Notes: generated from the sequence alone by a model not told the origin. A DNA stretch of 52,040 bases from Lachnoclostridium sp. (GCA_023665475.1 JAMPEB010000020.1:1-52040); one strand, 5' to 3'. Positions 25,994 to 33,747 are shown, counted from the stretch's first letter. Program-made: numbers and translations.

Positions 25994-26529
25994 GATTTAT
26001 AGGATAACAAATCCTCCACACCCTTCCGTTTCGGAGCGGCGGGAGTTTCAGCGGGATATCCGATGGGAATTAATGCAACAAGTTCCCTTTCCTCGGGAAT
26101 CTCCAAGAGCCCTGCAGCCTCCGCCACATCAAAGATGCCCATAATGACGGTGCCGAGTCCCTGTTCATAAGCGGCAAGGCAAAAGGCTTCGCTGGCAACA
26201 CCGGCATCGAACATCTGCCAGGAATCTCCCTTGACGGTTGAATAGGAGCCGTCCCGCTCAAAACCGCTGCGTCCTTTTACAATGGTGACAGCGATTACCA
26301 TAGGTGCATTTGCGATAATTTTGCCGTTACCGGGAAACGCACTGGTGCATTGAGCCAATTTTGCCTTGGTCTCACCTTCCACTGCAATGTAACGGGTAAT
26401 CTGAGTATTCTTCCAACTGGGAGCAAAAGCGGCAGTCCGGATAATATCGGCAAGCAGTTCATGGGATACGGGCTGTTCCGTGAATTGACGGATGCTTCTG
26501 CGCCCGGTGATACATTCTTTAGCAATCAT
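25990..26529 (-). CDS. Nitroreductase family protein
   Basis: An FMN-dependent oxidoreductase of the nitroreductase superfamily; substrate unknown. The N-terminal RRSIRQFTEQPV motif binds FMN phosphate. AAFAPSWKNTQITRY and the C-terminal GYPAETPAAPKRK are typical of the short (about 170-180 aa) clade with a nitro_FeS-like substrate pocket. I chose ATG 26529 because AAGGAGG lies 7-8 nt upstream. A near-consensus promoter precedes it. Neighbouring pyrimidine genes do not clarify its role. Confidence 0.88.
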   Translation of the reverse strand: MIAKECITGRRSIRQFTEQPVSHELLADIIRTAAFAPSWKNTQITRYIAVEGETKAKLAQCTSAFPGNGKIIANAPMVIAVTIVKGRSGFERDGSYSTVKGDSWQMFDAGVASEAFCLAAYEQGLGTVIMGIFDVAEAAGLLEIPEERELVALIPIGYPAETPAAPKRKGVEDLLSYKS

Positions 26530-26558
26530 GTTATTACCTCCTTGCACACATTTTTATT

Positions 26559-26587
26559 ATCTTACCATTTTCGGCAGTCGGTTGCAA
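26559..26587 (-). promoter_or_regulatory. Promoter for the nitroreductase gene
   Basis: On the minus strand TTGCAA (26582-26587), 17-nt spacer, TAAGAT (26559-26564). Confidence 0.65.
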
Positions 26588-26630
26588 GAGATATTCAAAA
26601 GATATTCAAAACAATGTACCCGAACGCCTA

Positions 26631-26659
26631 TTTACGGGTTTCCGAAGTTGTGATAAAAT
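26631..26659 (+). promoter_or_regulatory. Promoter for the duplicated membrane protein gene
   Basis: TTTACG (26631-26636), 17-nt spacer, TAAAAT (26654-26659), 25 nt before the start codon. Confidence 0.6.
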
Positions 26660-26683
26660 GAAACAAAACAGAGGTAAAAACAA

Positions 26684-27676
26684 ATGAGTGCCAATTTATC
26701 GGAGCAATTTCCAAAGGGCTGTGTGGAGGTGCGCAATTCTCCAAAAATAGAAGCAAAATTTATTTTCGTGTCAATTTTGGGAGTCGTCATAGGGGAGATG
26801 GTTCTGGTCTTTTTGGGACTGATGTGTATGGATGACAGTGTGGAGTGGACGGGGGAATTGATCTTCTATGTGTCATTGGCTGTGGTGCTGCCTGTAGTTA
26901 TTGTTGCGGAAGGAATCGCAGGGGCAAGGATAGTGTCCCGGGAACGCATTTATTTTGATAAGGAAACGATTTTGCTGAATCTGAAATTCCGTAAACCTAA
27001 GACGGTTAAATGGAGCCTGCTGGGAGGTATGGTCAAAACGGGCAGCGTGGGATTTACCCTTGTTGACAGGGAAGGAAAGAAAGTAGTCTCGGCGGATATT
27101 ACCATGATAAATTACAACGCTTTTTATGATATGGCAATCCGTCAATGTAAAGACTATAAGAGGGAACAGCAAAAGGAGAAAACGGGAACTTTTTCGGCAA
27201 ATACGGGCAGACTCTGCATGGATCCGGGTCTGATTCTTCTGGCGGTTTTGTTTGCTATGGGGATTTCCGCGTTTATCATGTCGGGAATTGTGGAGATGTC
27301 CCGGCGCTCTGTGGCGGTAGCGCTTTTTGAACAAAGTCTTTCCATGGGAAAAGTATGCCTGATTATGGCGGTTCTGCCGGCAGTGGCTCTTCTTGTCTTA
27401 CTGCCTTTGCAGACAAGGAGGTATTGGAAATATTCCGATCACGGGCTGGAACTGTGCTATGTGTTTCGGAAGCCTGTGCAGTTAAGCTGGGCACAGATCA
27501 GACGGATTGAGGTGGGAGTCATAAAGACGGAACGGGGAGAAAGCTATGATTTTATTCTTTATACCGCTTTCGGACAATATTCCTCCGGAAATCTGCTGAC
27601 AAAGGGCAATCGGGATTTTAAGCTGCAAGTGGAGCGGATGGCGGAACTGTATGGATTTGAAATCGTGAGAAGCTGA
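26684..27676 (+). CDS. Membrane protein with duplicated 2-TM plus PH-like unit
   Basis: I do not recognise a named family. The 330 residues appear to be an internal duplication. Each half has two transmembrane helices (about 25-45 and 60-82; 183-205 and 222-243) followed by a soluble beta-rich stretch. The soluble parts align: YFDKETILLNLKFRKPKTVKW in the first and YSDHGLELCYVFRKPVQLSW in the second, each followed by a Gly/Val-rich strand. The layout resembles bacterial PH-domain (YdbS/YdbT-like) membrane proteins. The downstream gene encodes a free PH-like domain, which supports a shared role. Start ATG 26684 follows AGAGGTAAAAACAA. Confidence 0.6.
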   Translation: MSANLSEQFPKGCVEVRNSPKIEAKFIFVSILGVVIGEMVLVFLGLMCMDDSVEWTGELIFYVSLAVVLPVVIVAEGIAGARIVSRERIYFDKETILLNLKFRKPKTVKWSLLGGMVKTGSVGFTLVDREGKKVVSADITMINYNAFYDMAIRQCKDYKREQQKEKTGTFSANTGRLCMDPGLILLAVLFAMGISAFIMSGIVEMSRRSVAVALFEQSLSMGKVCLIMAVLPAVALLVLLPLQTRRYWKYSDHGLELCYVFRKPVQLSWAQIRRIEVGVIKTERGESYDFILYTAFGQYSSGNLLTKGNRDFKLQVERMAELYGFEIVRS

Positions 27677-27715
27677 CCGCAAAGCGAACCGCATGCTTGC
27701 ATCGGGGTTGGTGGC

Positions 27716-27744
27716 TTGCATAAAGTGAGGATATCGATTATAAT
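27716..27744 (+). promoter_or_regulatory. Promoter for the PH-domain gene
   Basis: TTGCAT (27716-27721), 17-nt spacer, perfect TATAAT (27739-27744), 38 nt before the ATG. Confidence 0.8.
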
Positions 27745-27782
27745 ATATTTACCTACAAATATTTCACACAAGGGAGGAAAAA

Positions 27783-28163
27783 ATGGGCGAAGTAGCTTTT
27801 ATAGAAAGAAAGAGGTGGGTGTTTTTGGGTCTGCCCTTTACTTTTACCAAGTATACAATCAAAGATGATGTCATCACTATTTCCGCAGGACTGTTAAAGA
27901 CGGTGGAGAACGACTGCTATATGTATAAGGTGCAGGATGTGGAGCATTCCGCAACCCTTTTTGAAAAAATGTTCAAATTGGGCACCGTTACCTGTTATAC
28001 CGGTGATACCACCCACCCGAAACTGATGCTTCTTCACATTAAAAATTCTAAGGTGATTAAAGAGTTTATTTTAAAGGAATCCGAAGCGGCAAGATTAAAG
28101 AGGCGTACCGTAAATATGCTGGATATCGGCTCGGGAGAAATCAGTGATGTGGATGATGTGTGA
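27783..28163 (+). CDS. PH (bPH2-like) domain protein
   Basis: A 126-residue soluble protein whose core (about 8-95) has the bacterial PH/YdbS pattern: FTKYTIKDDVITISAGLL, then YMYKVQDVEHSATLFEKMFKLGTV, then a strand pair ending in LLHIKNSKVIKEFI. There is no transmembrane helix, unlike YdbS itself. The C-terminal tail is acidic. It has its own promoter, SD GGGAGG and a terminator, so it is monocistronic. The function is unknown. Confidence 0.75.
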   Translation: MGEVAFIERKRWVFLGLPFTFTKYTIKDDVITISAGLLKTVENDCYMYKVQDVEHSATLFEKMFKLGTVTCYTGDTTHPKLMLLHIKNSKVIKEFILKESEAARLKRRTVNMLDIGSGEISDVDDV

Positions 28164-28164
28164 T

Positions 28165-28197
28165 TTAAGAAACCGTCCTTTTTGGGCGGTTTCTTCG
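28165..28197. terminator. Bidirectional terminator between two convergent genes
   Basis: AAGAAACCG-TCC and GGG-CGGTTTCTT form a stem with a T5 loop. It directly follows the PH gene and covers the stop region of the convergent PF06541 gene. Confidence 0.8.
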
Positions 28198-28590
28198 CCG
28201 GAGCAGATATTCAAATAACAGCCCTGCGCCGAACCAGTTAGGGGCATAATCCAGACGAATAATGCGCTTGATATGAAAGCGGCTGCGGCGGTAGTCCCAA
28301 GGGCAGAGCCTGAGCCTGTTTAACAAAGAGCCGACGGTATATTCTGCGGAGAAAATCAGCGCCATATAAGTAAATCCCCGGAACCATGCGGGCTTTTTCT
28401 TTAACAGTGTCATGATGGGGGATAGGAATGCTATGCTTCCATAGATGGGAAACATCCAGAGGGAGGTAGTTCCTTTTAATTTGAAGTCTCTGCGCCGCAG
28501 AGCGGCGAGAGCCGTAAAAATGATTTCCATGCACCATCCGGCGATACCACAAAATATAAAGTTTTGTTTTAATTTTTTGAGAAAATTCAT
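28165..28590 (-). CDS. PF06541-type membrane protein (putative ABC transporter permease)
   Basis: A 141-residue protein with about three to four hydrophobic segments. FCGIAGWCMEIIFTAL near residue 13, WMFPIYGSIAFL near 45 and YRRSRFHIKRIIRLDYAPNW near 100 are recurrent features of the family annotated as putative ABC-transporter type IV. The name is historical; no ATPase is adjacent and the activity is unproven. The C-terminus is Arg-rich. Its leader is the 49-nt hairpin repeat also found before the acidic protein gene at 44411. Confidence 0.75.
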   Translation of the reverse strand: MNFLKKLKQNFIFCGIAGWCMEIIFTALAALRRRDFKLKGTTSLWMFPIYGSIAFLSPIMTLLKKKPAWFRGFTYMALIFSAEYTVGSLLNRLRLCPWDYRRSRFHIKRIIRLDYAPNWFGAGLLFEYLLRRRNRPKRTVS

Positions 28591-28637
28591 TCTTATACCC
28601 CTGCATACAACAGGAACCGCTTCGCAAACCCTGTTGG
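28588..28637 (-). repeat. 49-nt hairpin repeat, copy 1
   Basis: Read on the minus strand, this matches 44338-44387 with one substitution. The hairpin is CAACAGG...GCGAAGC...CCTGTTG (28608-28636), followed by TATGC(A/G)GGGGTATAAGAA and then the gene start. Both copies sit directly upstream of a gene. Confidence 0.85.
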
Positions 28638-28761
28638 ATTAAGCCGTACACCAAATTGTGGAATTGTGTGAGTAAGGATAGTATGGGTCTTTTGGCATGG
28701 AATTAAACATTTTCAGGCAGTTTTTTAAGCGTTTTCATTTTTTTGAGCAGCCGGAGGCGGC
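28638..28761 (+). promoter_or_regulatory. folC leader
   Basis: This 124-nt region between divergent genes ends in the small hairpin GCCG-GAGG-CGGC (28750-28761), directly followed by ATGGAGGTTAGTGTG. I could not identify a convincing -35/-10 pair. I saw no THF riboswitch consensus, though I cannot run a covariance search. Confidence 0.4.
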
Positions 28762-28773
28762 ATGGAGGTTAGT

Positions 28774-30060
28774 GTGAATTACAGACAGGCAATGGAATAT
28801 GTGGAGTCTTTGAGCGCCCATGGCATTGTGCCGGGGCTTGACAGTATAAAAGAATTGTGCAGACGATTGGGAAATCCCCAGAATGAGCTGAAATTCGTGC
28901 ATATTGCGGGAACCAACGGCAAAGGTTCCGTCCTGGCTTATATCTCGACCGTGCTGAAATGTGCGGGATACAAGGTGGGAAGATATTTTTCTCCGGTTAT
29001 TTTTGAGTATCGGGAGAAGATTCAGGTAAACGAGAAGCCCATTTCCAAAGCGGCGCTCTGCGAGGGATTGGAAAACATCAAGCTTATCTGTGAAGAGATG
29101 GCGGCGGAAGGTCTTGCCGCTCCCACGCTTTTTGAGGTGGAAACGGCGCTGGCATTCTGGTATTTTCAAAAAAAAGGCTGCGATATTGTGGTTTTAGAGA
29201 CGGGAATGGGAGGCGCAGAGGACGCTACCAATCTGATTACCACAACAATAACATCTGTTATTTCATCTGTGGGAATGGATCATATGAAATTTCTGGGCAA
29301 TACCTTGGACAAGATTGCGGCGCAGAAAGCCGGAATCATCAAAGAAGGATGCCGGGTAGTTGTCATGAAACAGCAGCCCATAGTTATGGATGTGGTAGAA
29401 AGAGCAGCGCAGGAAAAGCATTGTCCGCTGATTATAGCGGAAGGGACAAAGGCTTCCCGCATCCGCTCCGGCATCGAGAGGCAGAAGTTTGACTATGACG
29501 GCATGAAAAATCTGGAGATTGCGCTGGCAGGGCAGTTTCAGATTGACAATGCCATATTGGCGGTGGAGGCGGTGCGTTCTCTGAATGACAGAGGCTTTGC
29601 GGTGAAGGAAGAGGATTTGCGCAGAGGGCTTAAGGAAACCAAGTGGCGGGGGCGTTTTGAAGTTATCGGGAAAAAGCCCCTTTTTATTGTGGATGGCGCC
29701 CACAACGAGGATGCGGCGCAAAAACTTGCGGATTCCATAGAATTCTATTTTACAAATAAGAGAATTATTTATATAATGGGAGTATTGAAGGACAAGGAGT
29801 ATGAAAAAATCATAAACCTGACCCATGAATATGCGGACCAGATTATTACGGTGACGCCGCCGGATAATGCGCGGGCGCTGCCTGCTTATGAGCTGGCAAA
29901 AGAGATTGCTTTGGTGCATCCCGATGTGACGGCGGTGGATAGTCTGGAAGAAGCGGTGGAGATGAGTATGCTGTTGGCAGGCAGTGAGGATGTCATATTG
30001 GCATTTGGTTCCCTTTCTTATTTGGGAAAACTGATTGCGATTGCAGAGCATGCTTCATAG
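28774..30060 (+). CDS. folC: Folylpolyglutamate synthase / dihydrofolate synthase
   Basis: Adds glutamate to folates and can join glutamate to dihydropteroate. Mur-ligase-like: P-loop GTNGKGSV near residue 46, then LETGMGGAEDATN, the SVGMDHMKFLG stretch, AGIIKEG, and VDGAHNEDAA in the C-terminal domain. I prefer GTG 28774 (VNYRQAMEYV), with GGAGG 5 nt upstream and a typical FolC beginning; the in-frame ATG 28762 would add four residues. It heads the folate cluster folC, folE, HD, folP, folBK. Confidence 0.92.
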   Translation: MNYRQAMEYVESLSAHGIVPGLDSIKELCRRLGNPQNELKFVHIAGTNGKGSVLAYISTVLKCAGYKVGRYFSPVIFEYREKIQVNEKPISKAALCEGLENIKLICEEMAAEGLAAPTLFEVETALAFWYFQKKGCDIVVLETGMGGAEDATNLITTTITSVISSVGMDHMKFLGNTLDKIAAQKAGIIKEGCRVVVMKQQPIVMDVVERAAQEKHCPLIIAEGTKASRIRSGIERQKFDYDGMKNLEIALAGQFQIDNAILAVEAVRSLNDRGFAVKEEDLRRGLKETKWRGRFEVIGKKPLFIVDGAHNEDAAQKLADSIEFYFTNKRIIYIMGVLKDKEYEKIINLTHEYADQIITVTPPDNARALPAYELAKEIALVHPDVTAVDSLEEAVEMSMLLAGSEDVILAFGSLSYLGKLIAIAEHAS

Positions 30061-30152
30061 AGGAAGGATTCTTGTGCAAAGGACGGCTACGCATCCCTGA
30101 CGAGGTCTGACATCAGTTATTTCTAAAAGCAGTCGTAGCGTGGAGGTTGGCC
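30061..30152 (+). promoter_or_regulatory. folE leader with paired GCTACG/CGTAGC
   Basis: GCTACG near 30092 can pair with CGTAGC near 30134, closing a region with CTGA/TCAG inside. The 3' part AAAAGCAGTCGTAGCGTGGAGG is similar to 224-246 (AAAAGCAATCGTAACATGGAGG), and AGTCGTAGCG recurs at 19602. It ends in the folE SD. Confidence 0.4.
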
Positions 30153-30710
30153 ATGGTAGACCATGAAAAGATAAAAGAGGGCGTGAGGCTTTTATTGGAG
30201 GGAATCGGTGAAGACATAAACAGGGAAGGCCTGAAAGAAACGCCGGACCGGATTGCCAGAATGTATGAGGAAATTTATGGCGGAATGGAAGAAGATGCAG
30301 CGGAGCATTTGTCCAAAGTATTTTCCGTCCGGCATAACGAGATGGTTTTAGAGAAAGACATTGTATTTTATTCCACCTGTGAGCACCATCTGATGCCTTT
30401 TTACGGAAAAGCCCATGTGGCATATATTCCGAACGGCAAGGTGGTGGGACTGAGCAAGATTGCCAGAACGGTAGAGACTTATGCCAAGAGACTTCAGATA
30501 CAGGAGCAGATGACGGGGCAGATTGCTGACGCCATTATGGAGCATCTGGCGCCTCAGGGTGTTATGGTAATACTGGAAGCGGAACATATGTGCATGACCA
30601 TGAGGGGTATAAAAAAGCCCGGAAGCAAGACCGTCAGTGTTGCAGTCAGAGGGGCCTTTCAGGAAGATGCAAAATTGCAGGAACAGTTCTATAAAATGTT
30701 GAAGCTTTGA
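30153..30710 (+). CDS. folE: GTP cyclohydrolase I
   Basis: Converts GTP to 7,8-dihydroneopterin triphosphate, the first step of folate synthesis. The zinc and active site motif [20 protein letters not shown] and the second Cys in [17 protein letters not shown] are intact, and VQGLSK-like [12 protein letters not shown] is present. 185 residues is the usual type IA length. ATG 30153 has GGAGG 6 nt upstream; a TTG at 30147 overlaps the SD and is rejected. The next gene in the pathway order is an HD hydrolase. Confidence 0.96.
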   Translation: MVDHEKIKEGVRLLLEGIGEDINREGLKETPDRIARMYEEIYGGMEEDAAEHLSKVFSVRHNEMVLEKDIVFYSTCEHHLMPFYGKAHVAYIPNGKVVGLSKIARTVETYAKRLQIQEQMTGQIADAIMEHLAPQGVMVILEAEHMCMTMRGIKKPGSKTVSVAVRGAFQEDAKLQEQFYKMLKL

Positions 30711-30963
30711 GATTCCTGCCCGTATTGTCATAAGGCGAACAAATTTTGCCCGGCGGACAGCGGTTTACCTTATGGACAATCAGGCTGTGTGCCTTTTGGG
30801 ATAAAAGGAATGAGTGGAACAAGGAAAAGTGTGAAGAGAATTTCTAAGTCTGCAAAGTACGCAGACATAAGAAATTCTATAGCTTCATACCGAAGAACGC
30901 AAAGAGCGCGTTCTTCACGGAACCGGATAGGTTCCGTGGGATTGTTTGTGCCGCTGAGGCGGC
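30711..30963 (+). ncRNA. Structured leader element before the HD gene (type A, copy 1)
   Basis: A chain of stems: TTGTCATAAGG/CCTTATGGACAA (30736-30780); an outer stem AGAATTTCT/AGAAATTCT (30837-30845, 30870-30878) enclosing GTCTGC-AAAGTAC-GCAGAC (30848-30866); GAAGAACGC/GCGTTCTTC (30892-30916); CGGAACC-GGATA-GGTTCCG (30918-30936); and GCCGC-TGAG-GCGGC (30950-30963). The order and spacing match the DUF815 leader, with the same AAAGTAC loop but different stem bases. It is likely a structured RNA or a mobile hairpin element; the function is unknown. Confidence 0.6.
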
Positions 30964-30982
30964 ATGTTTGAAAGTGGGAAAC

Positions 30983-31465
30983 ATGGATAGAATAGATAAA
31001 ATATTAAAACACGATTTATTTTTATATCATTTAAGAAAAAATCAGGAGGCAGAAGCAGACAGATGTTTCTGCCGTCATGATATGGCGCATTTTTTGGATG
31101 TGGCAAGAATCGGAGAAATCCTTCGTCTGGAAGAAGAACAGGAGCTGGAAAGAGAATGGATTTATGCCGCGGCGCTTTTGCATGATTTGGGAAAACATAT
31201 ACAATATGAGGACGGAACTCCCCATGAAATGGCAGGGGCGGAAATTGCACCTGTTATTTTAAAGGACTGTGATTTTTCGGAGGAAGAAAGCCGTAGAATT
31301 GTGGAAGCGATTCGTGGGCATCGGGATGAAAAGTCGGCGGGTGAGCGGAACCTTAAGGGAATATTGTATCGGGCGGACAAAGCCAGCCGAGCTTGTTTTG
31401 CCTGTACCGAGGAGAAAAACTGTAATTGGAAGGCAGGAAAGAAAAACCTGAAAATAAAATTATAA
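30983..31465 (+). CDS. HD domain hydrolase in the folate cluster
   Basis: A 160-residue HD-superfamily phosphohydrolase. Metal ligands are visible: CRHDMAHFLDVAR supplies the first His, and AAALLHDLGKHIQ the His-Asp pair; SEEESRRIVEAIRGHRDE gives a further His. The C-terminus has Cys-rich FACTEEKNCNWKAG, a tail also seen in other HD proteins of this type. It is placed between folE and folP. The pathway needs removal of pyrophosphate from dihydroneopterin triphosphate, and no Nudix gene is in the window, so this is a candidate for that step (inference only). I use ATG 30983; TTG 30968 and GTG 30974 are alternatives. Confidence 0.8.
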   Translation: MDRIDKILKHDLFLYHLRKNQEAEADRCFCRHDMAHFLDVARIGEILRLEEEQELEREWIYAAALLHDLGKHIQYEDGTPHEMAGAEIAPVILKDCDFSEEESRRIVEAIRGHRDEKSAGERNLKGILYRADKASRACFACTEEKNCNWKAGKKNLKIKL

Positions 31466-31565
31466 AAAATGCAGGATATTGCCAATCGGCTATTTGTTTC
31501 TGAGCGAAAACAAATAGCCTTGATGGCACCTCTTCGCGACAAGTCGCTCAGAAATGGGGATTAGT
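31466..31565 (+). promoter_or_regulatory. folP leader with alternative folds
   Basis: A perfect 12-bp stem GGCTATTTGTTT/AAACAAATAGCC (31488-31519) is enclosed by TGCCA/TGGCA. Its loop region TTTCTGAGCGA (31497-31507) is exactly complementary to TCGCTCAGAAA (31544-31554), which overlaps the hairpin GCGAC-AA-GTCGC (31536-31547) and the first candidate start codon. The three pairings cannot all form together, as in attenuators or switches. Confidence 0.6.
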
Positions 31566-32381
31566 GTGAAAATCGGCAATCGGGAGTTTGACACAAAGGA
31601 GCATACTTATATCATGGGCATTCTGAATGTAACGCCGGATTCTTTTTCGGACGGGGGCAGATGGAATGACAGGGACAGGGCCCTTTATCATGTGGAAACC
31701 ATGCTGGAGGAAGGCGCGGATATAGTGGATGTGGGCGGAGAATCCACCAGACCGGGTGCGGATTTTGTTTCGGAAGAAGAGGAGATTTCCAGAGTTTTGC
31801 CTGTGATTGAGGCCATTCGGGCACGCTTTGACATTCCTGTCTCTTTGGATACCTACAAGAGCGGGGTAGCATCGGCGGGAATCCGTGGGGGAGTTGATCT
31901 GATTAATGATATCTGGGGATTAAAATATGACGGGAAGATGGCGTCAGTGATTGCGGAAAGCGGTCTGCCCTGCTGTCTTATGCATAACAGAAAGCAGGCA
32001 GACTATGGGAATGTCATGCAGGATGTGCTGGCGGATTTGACCGATACCGTAAAGATTGCGGAGCGGGCACAGATTGCAAGGGAAAAAATCATTCTGGACC
32101 CCGGCATCGGTTTCGGCAAAACCTATGAGAATAATCTGGAAATTCTGAATGCGCTGGAAAGTCTGAAAGCCCTCGATTTTCCGATTTTATTGGGATGCAG
32201 CCGGAAATCCGTGATTGGCAGGACTTTACATCTTCCGCCTGCAGAATGTCTGGAAGGAACTCTGGCAGTTTCCGTGATCGGGGTGATGAAGGGCTGTAGT
32301 TTTGTGCGTGTGCATGATGTCAAAGAAAATGTCCGGGCTATCCGCATGGCAGAGGCGGTTCTAAAAGCGGAAGTGTCATAA
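31566..32381 (+). CDS. folP: Dihydropteroate synthase
   Basis: Joins p-aminobenzoate to hydroxymethyl-dihydropterin pyrophosphate; the sulfonamide target. A TIM-barrel with all signature loops: ILNVTPDSFSDGG, DVGGESTRPGAD, DPGIGFGKTYENN, LLGCSRKSVIG and VHDVKENVRA. The start is either GTG 31566 (GGGGA 5 nt upstream) or ATG 31554, four codons longer. I prefer GTG because folC shows the same TGG(A/G)G(G/A)TTAGTGTGAA arrangement. The folBK gene follows after 13 nt. Confidence 0.95.
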   Translation: MKIGNREFDTKEHTYIMGILNVTPDSFSDGGRWNDRDRALYHVETMLEEGADIVDVGGESTRPGADFVSEEEEISRVLPVIEAIRARFDIPVSLDTYKSGVASAGIRGGVDLINDIWGLKYDGKMASVIAESGLPCCLMHNRKQADYGNVMQDVLADLTDTVKIAERAQIAREKIILDPGIGFGKTYENNLEILNALESLKALDFPILLGCSRKSVIGRTLHLPPAECLEGTLAVSVIGVMKGCSFVRVHDVKENVRAIRMAEAVLKAEVS

Positions 32382-32394
32382 GAGAGGAGCCAAA

Positions 32395-33243
32395 TTGGAA
32401 AATACATTCAATCATCAGGTAACGAAAGATAAAATCAAAATAGAAGAGTTGGAAATATTCGCTCATCACGGTGTATATCCTGAGGAGCAGGAGAAAGGAC
32501 AGCTTTTTTATGTCAATGCCACACTATATGGGGATACTTTTCCGGCAGGTGTCACGGATGAGTTGGAGTTTTCCACGGATTACGGCAAGGTTTGTCGTTT
32601 TATTACCGGATGGATGCAGAGCCATACTTATAAACTGCTGGAAGCCGTGGCGGAGGAGCTGGCGAAAGCGATGTTGTGCGAATTTCCCTTGATAGAGGAG
32701 GTTGCGTTGGAAATCCGTAAGCCCAAGGCGCCCATCGGGCTTCCCTTTGGCTCCGTCTCGGTTCAGATACACAGGGGCTGGCACAGGGTTTACTTGTCCG
32801 TAGGTTCCAATATGGGGGACAGGGAAGCCTTTATCAGAAACGCGCTGGAAACATTAAACGCTAAATCACATACAAAAATATGCAAAACATCAGAATTTTT
32901 AATTACAAAACCCTACGGCGGTGTGGAACAGGAGGATTTTTTAAACGGAGCAGTCGAGATAAAAACGCTGCTTTCGCCTAAAAATCTGCTTGCGGCGCTG
33001 CATGAGCTGGAGCAGACGGCGGGGCGGGAACGGACGCTGCGCTGGGGTCCCAGAACGCTGGATTTGGATATTCTTTTTTATGATAAGCTGGTGTACGAGG
33101 ACGACGAACTGGTGATTCCACATATTGATTTGCAAAACCGCTATTTTGTGTTAAAGCCCCTCAGTGAGATTGCCCCCAATTACCGTCATCCTCTGACCGG
33201 ACAGACCGTGAGCCGGATGTTAGAGGCGTTAGATAACGATTGA
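32395..33243 (+). CDS. folBK: Dihydroneopterin aldolase / HPPK fusion
   Basis: A bifunctional enzyme for two consecutive steps. Residues 1-125 are FolB: KIEELEIFAHHGVYPEEQEKGQ and the catalytic-region EIRKPKAPIG. Residues 128-282 are FolK: VYLSVGSNMGDREAFI, the ATP-binding RWGPRTLDLDILFY and PHIDLQNRYFVLKPLSEI. The TTG start has AGGAG 5 nt upstream. Fusions of FolB and FolK are common in Firmicutes. The 3' end overlaps the convergent Gx-transporter gene by 83 bases. Confidence 0.95.
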   Translation: MENTFNHQVTKDKIKIEELEIFAHHGVYPEEQEKGQLFYVNATLYGDTFPAGVTDELEFSTDYGKVCRFITGWMQSHTYKLLEAVAEELAKAMLCEFPLIEEVALEIRKPKAPIGLPFGSVSVQIHRGWHRVYLSVGSNMGDREAFIRNALETLNAKSHTKICKTSEFLITKPYGGVEQEDFLNGAVEIKTLLSPKNLLAALHELEQTAGRERTLRWGPRTLDLDILFYDKLVYEDDELVIPHIDLQNRYFVLKPLSEIAPNYRHPLTGQTVSRMLEALDND

Positions 33244-33719
33244 GAAAACCGGCGCAAAGTCCGGTGAAAAGCCCGGTGATGATACCGCTTAAGATTAAAA
33301 AGGGCAGATAGGCAGCCACTCCCAAGGTGGAAGTCAGAAGCAGGGCGACTCCGATTTGCCCCAGATTGTGGAAAATGGCTCCGAAAATGCTTGTAAGAAA
33401 CAGAAAATGTCCTCGGAGGGCGCGGTTTGCAAGTCCCATGGCAAGCAGGCATAAAAGGCCTCCCGCCAAGCTGTAGAGGAAGCTCATAGCCTGCCCAAAG
33501 AAAAGGGAAGACAGCACAATCCGCACAAGAAGCACCAAGAGGGCGTCCCGGTCCGAATAATTGCTTATGACAACCAGGGTTATGATATTGGCGATTCCCA
33601 GTTTGATGCCGGGAATGGGCACAAGGGGAGGAATGGCGCTTTCTATGGCAAAGACCGCCAGAGACAGGGTGGAAAATAGGCCTAGGACGGTCAGGCGTTT
33701 TAAGGGGAAAGAATTCATA
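33161..33719 (-). CDS. Gx transporter family membrane protein (EetB-like)
   Basis: A 185-residue membrane protein of the Hpre_diP_synt_I / Gx transporter family, with about five hydrophobic segments. The start MNSFPLKRLTVLGLFSTLSL and PIPGIKLGIANIITLV (near 40) are typical, followed by GQAMSFLYSLAGG. The old name heptaprenyl diphosphate synthase component I is misleading for this type. I use ATG 33719 with AAAGGTGA upstream. It follows the NusG-II gene by 28 nt in the same operon. In Listeria-type extracellular electron transfer loci such a pair is eetA-eetB. The last 83 bases overlap folBK. Confidence 0.8.
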
Positions 33720-33747
33720 AGGTTCACCTTTCTTATAGAGGAATCTA

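Noticed and set aside
28640..28773. THF riboswitch in the folC leader
   Set aside because: The location is suitable but I could not find the conserved core that I remember for this riboswitch; a covariance search would settle it.
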